From the NCBI GenBank assembly GCA_043745195.1, contig JAYTTF010000303.1, positions 28,738 to 92,737 on the forward strand: DNA of 64,000 nucleotides, in the 5' to 3' direction. The stretch comes from JANXSF01 sp043745195. GTDB lineage: Bacteria; Acidobacteriota; Terriglobia; Bryobacterales; Bryobacteraceae. A program made the position numbers and the translations under genes. The notes below the pieces were generated by a model. That model was not told the origin of the DNA. It did not search any database and worked only from the letters and a program-made list of their open reading frames with translations. Positions 57,651-64,000 of this stretch are shown one piece after another (the first letter of the stretch is position 1; each line of letters starts with the position of its first letter).

Positions 57651-59038
57651 TGGCATTGCGAATTTTCCTGACAGCTTTGTGCTGGGGAACCTGCTTAGCT
57701 GGCGAACCTTCTGTTGTTGTTGCGCAACTAAGAGATCAAAGCCGCCTATATGAAGAGTTGGCAGAACGTGTGAACCCCGCTGTTGTGCAGATAATAACCA
57801 CCGGCTATGCCCCATCTTCGGACGGTGCGTTGGTGTTGCACGCTAAGCGCAGCACAGGTTCAGGCGTGTTGGTGGATCCTACGGGTTTCATCATTACAAA
57901 TGCACATGTAGTAGGCGAGGTTCGCCGAGTGCAAGTACTTCTGCCCCAAGTAATGAATCAACACAAAACACGCGGATCGCACCTGAAACCTGGTGGGAAG
58001 CTGGTGCAAGCAGAGGTGGTGGGGCTTGACCGTGAAACCGACATCGCTGTACTGAAAGTAGTTGGAGATGGATTTCCGTTTTTGCGTTTCGCTGATTCGA
58101 ATTTGCTTCAACAAGGTCAATTGGTGTTTGCTTTCGGTAGCCCGTATGGACTTCAGAATTCAGTGGCAATGGGAGTAATCAGCTCCATTGCCCGCCAAGT
58201 GCGACCTGAAGATCGGATTGACTACATACAAACAGATACTTCGATTAACCCAGGGAATAGTGGTGGACCGCTGGTTGACGCAAACGGCGATATTACCGGA
58301 ATCAACACTTTCATTATTACCCAATCGGGCGGACACGAAGGGGTGGGGTTTGCAGCGCCAGCCAACATTGTACGATGGGCGTACGAAGAAATTCGGGAGC
58401 ATGGCCGCGTGCGCAGAGGTCAAGTGGGATTGGTGCCGGAAACTATAACTCAGGGTTTGGTTGAGGCACTAAAGCTTCCGCAGGATTGGGGCGTGCTGCT
58501 TTCCGACATCACCCCAGGCGGATCCGCAGAAGCAGCAGGGCTGAAGATCAACGACATCGTGCTAAAAGCGGACGACAAAGTTATGGAGACTTCCCGCCAG
58601 TTCGGCGCAAATATTTACCAGAGCGCTGGGCGCGAAATGAAACTTGAAATTTTACGAGACCAGAAGACTCTTGCTATCCAAGTTGCGGTGTTGGAGCGTC
58701 CAAAAGATACAGACCGAATTCTTTCCCTGGTGCGCGGAGACGCAAACTCAGTTCCGCAACTTGGAATACTGGCCGTGGATCTTGACCAGCGAGTGACGCC
58801 ACTTCTGCCAATGCTCCGCAAACTAACAGGAGTTGTGGTAGCCGGTGTTGTGGCGAGATCTTTGGGGCACGTAGACGCCATGCATCCTGGAGATGTTATC
58901 TATTCCATTAATGGAAATCCTGTAAGTGGTTTGGCGCAGTTGAAAGCCGAGTCTGCAAAGTTGCGTCACGGGCAAAGCGTGGCGCTGCATGTGGAAAGGC
59001 AAGGGCAACTTCAATACTTCGTCCTTGATGCTGAGTAA
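57644..59038 (+). CDS. HtrA/DegP-like serine protease with two PDZ domains
   Basis: 464 aa with a signal peptide (residues 1-19). The trypsin-like triad is H88 (TNAHVV), D133 (ETDIAVL) and S206 (GNSGGPL). PDZ1 spans about 255-350 (GVLLSDITPGGSAEAAGLKI, NDIVLKADD), PDZ2 about 370-455 (VVVAGVVARSLG, MHPGDVIYSINGNPV). It is a periplasmic protease or chaperone for misfolded proteins. ATG 57644 or 57650 are both possible. Its 3' end is partly duplicated at 56.5 kb. Confidence 0.9.
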   Translation: MVMALRIFLTALCWGTCLAGEPSVVVAQLRDQSRLYEELAERVNPAVVQIITTGYAPSSDGALVLHAKRSTGSGVLVDPTGFIITNAHVVGEVRRVQVLLPQVMNQHKTRGSHLKPGGKLVQAEVVGLDRETDIAVLKVVGDGFPFLRFADSNLLQQGQLVFAFGSPYGLQNSVAMGVISSIARQVRPEDRIDYIQTDTSINPGNSGGPLVDANGDITGINTFIITQSGGHEGVGFAAPANIVRWAYEEIREHGRVRRGQVGLVPETITQGLVEALKLPQDWGVLLSDITPGGSAEAAGLKINDIVLKADDKVMETSRQFGANIYQSAGREMKLEILRDQKTLAIQVAVLERPKDTDRILSLVRGDANSVPQLGILAVDLDQRVTPLLPMLRKLTGVVVAGVVARSLGHVDAMHPGDVIYSINGNPVSGLAQLKAESAKLRHGQSVALHVERQGQLQYFVLDAE

Positions 59039-59063
59039 CTTCCAGTGTGAATTATCATAAGGA

Positions 59064-59243
59064 ATGATTTCATTCCTCCAAGTGGACATGGCATTCCTGG
59101 CCATCACTGTTGCGACGATCATTCTTTGGTTTATCCACCAAGCTGCACCGCGTAAAACGCTACTGGCTTTTGGTGTGATTGATGCTTTCATGACAGCTCA
59201 ATTCTTACTGGCTTACTCCGGGGGTGCTCGGCAAATGGAATAG
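59064..59243 (+). CDS. Membrane protein, N-terminal piece (probably split by frameshift)
   Basis: 59 aa, MISFLQVDMAFLAITVATII, with two hydrophobic segments. Near its end a run of five G (59220-59224) lies just where the next frame takes over: dropping one G joins AYSG to VLGKWNSTPPPF. I think this and 59224-59736 are one gene of about 220 residues. Confidence 0.55.
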   Translation: MISFLQVDMAFLAITVATIILWFIHQAAPRKTLLAFGVIDAFMTAQFLLAYSGGARQME

Positions 59244-59736
59244 CACGCCTCCACCATTCATTGCGATGATGGCTGTCACCCTCCTTGCAACCTGTGGGCT
59301 TGCATTCAGCCCCTTGGGGTTATCCATGGCGTCATCGCTGCCTTTTGCAATGCTCATCGGATGTCAGGCTTTCCGGCTGCCGCTAGAATTGCTGATGCAC
59401 CGCGATGCTGACCAAGGTGTGATGCCTGTGGTGATATCTTTTTCCGGCTACAATTTCGATATTCTTACCGGGCTCACCGCGATTCCTGTGGCATGGATGG
59501 TGCATCGAAATTCCGCACCCCGTTGGTTGCTTGTTGCTTGGAATTTAATGGGCTGCGCGTTGCTGGCCACCATTGTTGCAATCGCTGTAGCCGCAACGCC
59601 GCGGTTCGCTGCATTCGGACCACAACAGTTGAACACATGGATTGCAGATGCGCCGTTCGTCTGGTTACCCGGCGTACTGGTGCAAGCTGCGCTACTGGGG
59701 CATTTACTAACTTGGCGTAAGTTACTTTCCAGCTAA
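59224..59736 (+). CDS. Multi-pass membrane protein, C-terminal part
   Basis: 170 aa from GTG 59224, with four membrane segments. FRLPLELLMHRDADQGVMPV, FSGYNFDILTGLTAIPVAWM and FVWLPGVLVQAALLGHLL are the most distinctive stretches. No family with known function recognised. It overlaps the end of the upstream piece by 20 nt and is likely its continuation; the 3' end overlaps the convergent gene by 15 nt. Confidence 0.65.
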   Translation: MLGKWNSTPPPFIAMMAVTLLATCGLAFSPLGLSMASSLPFAMLIGCQAFRLPLELLMHRDADQGVMPVVISFSGYNFDILTGLTAIPVAWMVHRNSAPRWLLVAWNLMGCALLATIVAIAVAATPRFAAFGPQQLNTWIADAPFVWLPGVLVQAALLGHLLTWRKLLSS

Positions 59737-60540
59737 ATAACTAAGAACTGCTTTGCGCGTAACATCCAAACTGAATCGCACCGATTCTGCCGGAAGGCTG
59801 CGCAGAAGCGGCCCAAATAACTTGCCCATTCCCAATGGAATGTCGCGCGTCAGGCTCACCGATTGCCACTCCACGTAAACGCCGCCGTCTCGTTCTTCAA
59901 ATAGCCAATAACCCGCAGTCCGCCAAAGTAAGCCGCGGTCCTTTCCCACTGGTAATTCATGCTCGCTGGGTTTACCGGCATCCACCACTTCGGCGACGCG
60001 AGTTGTACGTCCGGAACTGTAGGCCCTCTTTGGATCGCTTTGAACAAACTGGATTTCGTACTCCGTATTCAACACATCGCTGAGCAAGAACTTCGATTTC
60101 ACCAGCCGCATGTATACCTTGAATAAGTTGCCCTCGCGGGACCTAACCTTAACCGCGCTAATGTCGGGTTTGAAGATTTCGGTATGCCGTGGAAAATCCT
60201 GGGCAATTTTCAATACATCGGCCAGTTTGGCAGTGGGAATAAATAAGCTTCCGGTCCAATCCTGAATTTGGCCACCCTTAATTTCAAGGTTGCCATTTCC
60301 AACCGAGGGCTGCACTAAGATAGTCCCGCCGCGCAGCTGGTTATCTTTGTCTACAGATGTAGCTACTGAAAGGAAAGTTGGCTGACGGTATCGCTGTTCC
60401 AACCGGGCTTCAATGTTGGCAATGTGTTTGTCGAAAATGGCGCTGGTCTGCGGTTGCAGGTCAATTGCAAAGCTGTTAACTGCATTGATGAGAAAGAAAG
60501 AGCCAAGTGCCTTGCCTGTGCGGCTGTGGGAATACTTCAT
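59722..60540 (-). CDS. Exported START-like protein of unknown function
   Basis: 272 aa with a signal peptide (about residues 1-25). The body alternates beta strands: GNLEIKGGQIQDWTGSLFIP, FKVYMRLVKSKFLLSDVLNT, WLFEERDGGVYVEWQSVSLT, LDVTRKAVLSYLAGK. The C-terminal half resembles SRPBCC/START lipid-binding proteins. It follows the phosphatase gene on the same strand by 41 nt. Function unknown. Confidence 0.7.
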   Translation of the reverse strand: MKYSHSRTGKALGSFFLINAVNSFAIDLQPQTSAIFDKHIANIEARLEQRYRQPTFLSVATSVDKDNQLRGGTILVQPSVGNGNLEIKGGQIQDWTGSLFIPTAKLADVLKIAQDFPRHTEIFKPDISAVKVRSREGNLFKVYMRLVKSKFLLSDVLNTEYEIQFVQSDPKRAYSSGRTTRVAEVVDAGKPSEHELPVGKDRGLLWRTAGYWLFEERDGGVYVEWQSVSLTRDIPLGMGKLFGPLLRSLPAESVRFSLDVTRKAVLSYLAGK

Positions 60541-60581
60541 GGTTGGGCTTACACCAGGATAACGGATCGCCGCTCCAAGGG

Positions 60582-61955
60582 CTACTTAGTAATCACCATA
60601 CGATCCAGTTCCACCCCGGTACTGGAAATTTGCCGCAGTTCAAAACGCTTGCCATTCACGTCAACCTGAGTGAATGAATTCACTTTGGAAATGAACTTGT
60701 CGGTGAACTTTTGCCACGTATCGGGCTTGTCATTCTGTTCAGGATTATAGACACCAGCGCCACCTGCGCCGGTAACAATGTAGATCACTCCATTTGGGCT
60801 GGTGTTCGTTGTGCCATTGAACTTGCGGTCCAACGTCCAGGTCCAACTCTTTTCCTTGCCTTCATATTTCAAAGGGAAACTGCGCTGATAGTTATGCACA
60901 TGACCAGAAAAAACAACATCCACTTTGAACTCCTCAAACAGATCAGCCACCTTGCGCATTTGCCGTTCGTCGAAATGTGCTGACGAGGAATTGAAACCTG
61001 GATGATGGAATCCAACAAAGCGCCAAGTGGCATTTTTGGCAGCAATTAAATCGTTCTTTAACCAGGCACGAAGGTCCGCATCCGCCCAATCCACATACGT
61101 ATTGGAATCGAGCACGGTCCAGTGGGCATTGCCATATTCAAAGGAAAAATTGGCCATGCGCGGATACTGTTCTCCGGCAGCATTCCGCATTGCCTGCAGG
61201 TTTGCAGGGGGGCCCGTAAGTTTGCCGACATGCGGGCCACCTGGAAATAGAAGCGGTCCATTTAATGGTTGGGACCAATAGTAGAAGTAGGCCATTGCAT
61301 CGGGGTACTTCTCAAAATCGGTAGTAGCAATATCATGATTCCCTGGTGCTCCAATTACCAAAGTGGAACGGATCAATGGCGCACCTTCTTCCGGGGAAGC
61401 TGTGTCAGCGTTATAGCAATCAAAATAATGGTGCCGGTATTCGGAAATTCGGCCACGGCTGTAAACGATGTCTCCAGTGACCAGAACCATGTCGGGCTTA
61501 GCCTGTGCCATTTGAAAAGCAACTGCGCGCTGGGGAGGTTTATCGGCAGCGATGTCGCCAAAAATTCCCACGCGGTAAGGTTGATCAGCTGACTTCCGGG
61601 CAGTAGACGCCGCAGAGAAAAGCATCTGCCCACCCTGCGTCACTCGATATTCAAAAGCTTTCCCAGGCATCAGATTGGTAAATTCAATCTTATAAATCCG
61701 GTGCGGGTCAATGGTGGGCACTTCAATTTTCCGGAAAGTGGGTTTGGTAGCCGCTTGCCAAGATGAACTATTCGCAATCCTGTATTCCACTTTCCAATCC
61801 GCATCCACATCGGCGGTGTGCCACAGCAGTTCCAAATGAGTTGGATCAGCGGGCATTCGGCCTAGTTGCAAATATGGCTTGGCCAGAAAAGGACCAGCAC
61901 CACTTGCCAATTGAATGCTAAGTAGAAGGACAGGAAACAGTCGTGATAAAATCAT
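60582..61955 (-). CDS. Purple acid phosphatase-like metallophosphoesterase
   Basis: 457 aa with a signal peptide (residues 1-19). An N-terminal fibronectin-III-like domain (HLELLWHTADVDADWKVEYR) leads to the metallophosphoesterase core. Core motifs: GIFGDIAAD, LVTGDIVYSRG, GAPGNHDI, FVGFHHPGF and VFSGHVHNYQRS, which contain the dimetal ligands. It hydrolyses phosphate esters outside the cytoplasm. The C-terminal beta piece (TQVDVNGKRFELRQI) is typical of the group. Confidence 0.9.
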   Translation of the reverse strand: MILSRLFPVLLLSIQLASGAGPFLAKPYLQLGRMPADPTHLELLWHTADVDADWKVEYRIANSSSWQAATKPTFRKIEVPTIDPHRIYKIEFTNLMPGKAFEYRVTQGGQMLFSAASTARKSADQPYRVGIFGDIAADKPPQRAVAFQMAQAKPDMVLVTGDIVYSRGRISEYRHHYFDCYNADTASPEEGAPLIRSTLVIGAPGNHDIATTDFEKYPDAMAYFYYWSQPLNGPLLFPGGPHVGKLTGPPANLQAMRNAAGEQYPRMANFSFEYGNAHWTVLDSNTYVDWADADLRAWLKNDLIAAKNATWRFVGFHHPGFNSSSAHFDERQMRKVADLFEEFKVDVVFSGHVHNYQRSFPLKYEGKEKSWTWTLDRKFNGTTNTSPNGVIYIVTGAGGAGVYNPEQNDKPDTWQKFTDKFISKVNSFTQVDVNGKRFELRQISSTGVELDRMVITK

Positions 61956-62088
61956 GGGCTCTCAGATATTATCCGGTAAAATTTTCCATCCCACACGGAA
62001 ATCTTTTCCTGTTCTTTGTCACAGAACTGTAAAAATAGGCCTAAACTAGCCACTTTTGGTTTGGTACTCTTCTTGCTAGCCCAGTATT

Positions 62089-62391
62089 ATGACAAGGTTT
62101 AATAAGCCGCAAGTTGCCCTAGCAAGTTTGGCGGCCGGATGCTTTTTAACCACCGCCACATTCGCATTTATTTACCACAGCCCAGTAGATCTGAACATGG
62201 ACGGCGCACCCGCAGCCTCAGTTCCTGGATACACTGGGCCGCTATATAGCGCAAAGGGGAAACTGGTGGGCTACGCTCAACCTCCCGTTGTGGATCTGCA
62301 GCATCGTCTGAAGCCGCGGCAACCGGCGCAAAGGGCTGTGGCGGCAACACCCAAGCACGCACTCGCAATGCAACCGTTGGCCCTTCGCTAA
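62089..62391 (+). CDS. Small exported protein of unknown function
   Basis: 100 aa. A hydrophobic N terminus (ALASLAAGCFLTTATFAFIY, residues 10-29) looks like a signal peptide or anchor; the rest is Pro/Ala-rich and low in complexity (RLKPRQPAQRAVAATPKHAL). No family recognised. It may be an envelope peptide; coding status is supported by the start and by its isolation, not by homology. Confidence 0.5.
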   Translation: MTRFNKPQVALASLAAGCFLTTATFAFIYHSPVDLNMDGAPAASVPGYTGPLYSAKGKLVGYAQPPVVDLQHRLKPRQPAQRAVAATPKHALAMQPLALR

Positions 62392-62408
62392 ACCGCCCAT
62401 AACCGATC

Positions 62409-64000
62409 TTACGGTGCCGCGCGGAAAGTGACAGTAGTGGCATTGGCTAAATCGTCACCCTGCCTGATTACGATTTCCTTCTGACCCAATCCAATGCGTA
62501 GCGGAAGTGGGCCTAAGTTGATTTGGTCCAGCCCTGGATACTGACCTTGTGCAACAGGGCCAGCAACTGGGACAACTATGTCCCCAACAGTTGCCGTGGC
62601 TGGTCCGCCGCGTAAGCCAGTGCCATATAGAATTAAGTAAATTTGATCTCCGGCGGCAGAGGCCACGCCCGCATCGGTCAGCAACGCATCAGTACGCACA
62701 CCGCGCGCAGTAACTCGAATGTAAGTAGCGGCGGCCATACCGGTACCTCTTTGATTCGCAGTGTAAATACCCGGAGCGGTGGCAGCCACCTGCACCGTGG
62801 TCCTTTGCGATCCAATAGCGATTTGAGCTGTCCCTGAAGCTGTACCAGTGGGGATCAGGTAAAGAAGTTGCGTTGGGGACACATAGTACAGCGGCGCCAT
62901 CCGAGTAACACTGCGCGCATCTGTTACTAACACTTGCAGCCCTCCCAGCGTTGTTGGCCAAGTTGTGGTTGCTGCTGTAGCGGTAGTTGCCGCAAGGTTG
63001 CTGCCGAACGTCGCCACAATGGAATCTGGCGCAACGGCACCTGCCAGGTTGTAACTGGCGCTGGACACAGTTGCGGTGCTGGGGGGTGGGGGTGCTGTTG
63101 GGGCTTTCGCATCGCAGATTGAATCGGTCAATGGAATGGCGGGCGTTGACGGGGGGCGTGGTGCCAGCACAACGGAAGGGGATGCGCCTGTCATCCAATT
63201 CCACAACAGTTCGTAGTAACTGTAAGCAGTGGCACTGGCGCTGGAACGAATCTTCTTTCCAAGAAATCCATCGTCATCTCCGTAAGTCACGTGAATCCCG
63301 CAAAGGCGCCCAACAACTCCAGGAGCAGTATTGATGGCGGCGCGCTCAATAGCAGTGGAACGGATATTCGTTAGCGCCGTTAGCTGATCATGAATGCTCT
63401 GACCAAACTGCAAGGGAGTAACAGCAACCCCGGCATCCTGCAATCCGTTGATTACAAGTTTGTCCTGAATATCCTGAATTTGAAAGAATGGCGTTGTAAG
63501 GTGGTTCAACGTCAGGTAGCCATCGTCGTCGCATAAATACTGGGCAGTTGGGTGGGCAGCAATGCAGGAATCGTCCAGTTGAGCATTGCGCAGGGCGACG
63601 TGGACGCGGTTGAAATCGTCGGTCTTTTTTTGGTACACAGGGTCCCTTGGATCACCTGCTGGAAAACCTTGCTTGCCATTAAAATCGGGATTGAAGGTGG
63701 CCTCGAACTGTCCTTTGACGCGCACATTCGGGTTGACCGCCTTCAAGCGGGCAGCAATGCGATCCAAGTGGGCCCGTGCTCCTGATGCGCCAGCCGAATC
63801 GCCGCTGATCAGCACATCCGTTGCATCCGTAAGTTTCGGCAAACCTGTCACACCGCGTTCCAAAGCAGTAATGGCGGCATCCACTATGGTTGCCCCGCGA
63901 AAATGAAGGCTGAAGGCTTTTGAGCTATCCTCGCTGCGTAACACCACGTCTGACTGGCGGCCTTGCCATTGGTCGGAACTGCAATATTTCAACTGGACAA
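62409..64000 (-). CDS. Pectinacetylesterase-like protein with TIGR03437 domain, 5' end outside window
   Basis: The frame runs off the right edge; the N terminus is missing. The visible start, KYCSSDQWQGR, and FRGATIVDAAI plus LISGDSAGASGAR (nucleophile Ser) fit the pectinacetylesterase/Notum family of alpha/beta hydrolases. A Pro/Thr linker (APTAPPPPSTATV) leads to a TIGR03437 domain from about 325 of the visible residues: YNLAGAVAPDSIVATFGSNL, YVSPTQLLYLIPTGTASG and GDQIYLILYGTGLRGG. The C-terminal domain is a hallmark of Solibacter-type genomes and is probably for surface placement. Confidence 0.85.
   Translation of the reverse strand, partial: VQLKYCSSDQWQGRQSDVVLRSEDSSKAFSLHFRGATIVDAAITALERGVTGLPKLTDATDVLISGDSAGASGARAHLDRIAARLKAVNPNVRVKGQFEATFNPDFNGKQGFPAGDPRDPVYQKKTDDFNRVHVALRNAQLDDSCIAAHPTAQYLCDDDGYLTLNHLTTPFFQIQDIQDKLVINGLQDAGVAVTPLQFGQSIHDQLTALTNIRSTAIERAAINTAPGVVGRLCGIHVTYGDDDGFLGKKIRSSASATAYSYYELLWNWMTGASPSVVLAPRPPSTPAIPLTDSICDAKAPTAPPPPSTATVSSASYNLAGAVAPDSIVATFGSNLAATTATAATTTWPTTLGGLQVLVTDARSVTRMAPLYYVSPTQLLYLIPTGTASGTAQIAIGSQRTTVQVAATAPGIYTANQRGTGMAAATYIRVTARGVRTDALLTDAGVASAAGDQIYLILYGTGLRGGPATATVGDIVVPVAGPVAQGQYPGLDQINLGPLPLRIGLGQKEIVIRQGDDLANATTVTFRAAP

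Overview
The window looks like a piece of chromosome from an Acidobacteriota bacterium of the Bryobacterales/Solibacter type. This is inferred from family content: a TIGR03437 C-terminal domain (named after Solibacter usitatus) at the right edge, two cytochrome/DUF1549/DUF1553 + DUF1501 gene pairs, Tat-exported Gfo/Idh/MocA oxidoreductases, a DUF2934 protein, and winged-helix regulators of the CadC type fused to TPR or hydrolase/cyclase modules. Base composition is mixed and only a few short stretches stand out as foreign.

Left part (1-13.9 kb): three tandem amidohydrolase paralogues, of which only the middle one keeps its metal ligands; a membrane-anchored SRPBCC protein; the first secreted cytochrome-DUF1549-DUF1553/DUF1501 pair; a sulfate-assimilation operon (APS reductase, APS kinase, PHP phosphatase) joined by TTGA stop/start overlaps; a ygfZ operon; an MBL hydrolase; a Gfo/Idh/MocA oxidoreductase and a tRNA-Glu. 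A small graveyard follows (14.05-15.3 kb) with remnants of a CzcA-type RND pump, a LuxR-type regulator and an S9 peptidase.

Middle part (15.3-44.6 kb) is mainly metabolic: soluble transhydrogenase, PEP mutase/isocitrate lyase family, esterase and beta-lactamase-fold genes, miaE, a three-gene 2-oxoacid:ferredoxin oxidoreductase operon that includes a GltD-like flavoprotein with its own ferredoxin domain, the second DUF1553/DUF1501 pair, a sulfatase, the 5-oxoprolinase genes pxpBCA, a radical SAM protein, a second Gfo/Idh/MocA oxidoreductase, an orphan barstar-like protein, a GT39-like glycosyltransferase with a methyltransferase, an aldo/keto reductase and a frameshifted DoxX-like gene.

The accessory core (44.7-50.6 kb) is a dense toxin-antitoxin island. 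Eight antitoxin genes (VapB-type, two DUF433, four ParD, one MazE-like) are open and full length, while each toxin that should accompany them is truncated, frameshifted, interrupted or absent. A roughly 90-bp palindromic element occurs three times here. Two copies sit inside toxin genes, at the same codon phase, resembling the in-gene palindromic elements of Rickettsia. The third lies at the point where a winged-helix/hydrolase/cyclase gene has lost its 3' end. One nucleotidyltransferase pair in the island and a VapBC pair just to its right (53.9-54.5 kb) look intact.

Right part (50.6-64 kb): two divergent CadC-type regulators, intact vapBC, a decayed TMEM175-like channel gene, an SDR, a 1.1-kb non-coding stretch holding dispersed repeats and a partial copy of the htrA 3' end, a DUF2934-htrA-membrane protein cluster, a purple-acid-phosphatase-like enzyme, and a pectinacetylesterase-like protein with a TIGR03437 domain that runs off the window. 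All functional calls come from reading motifs and family resemblance; no database search was run.
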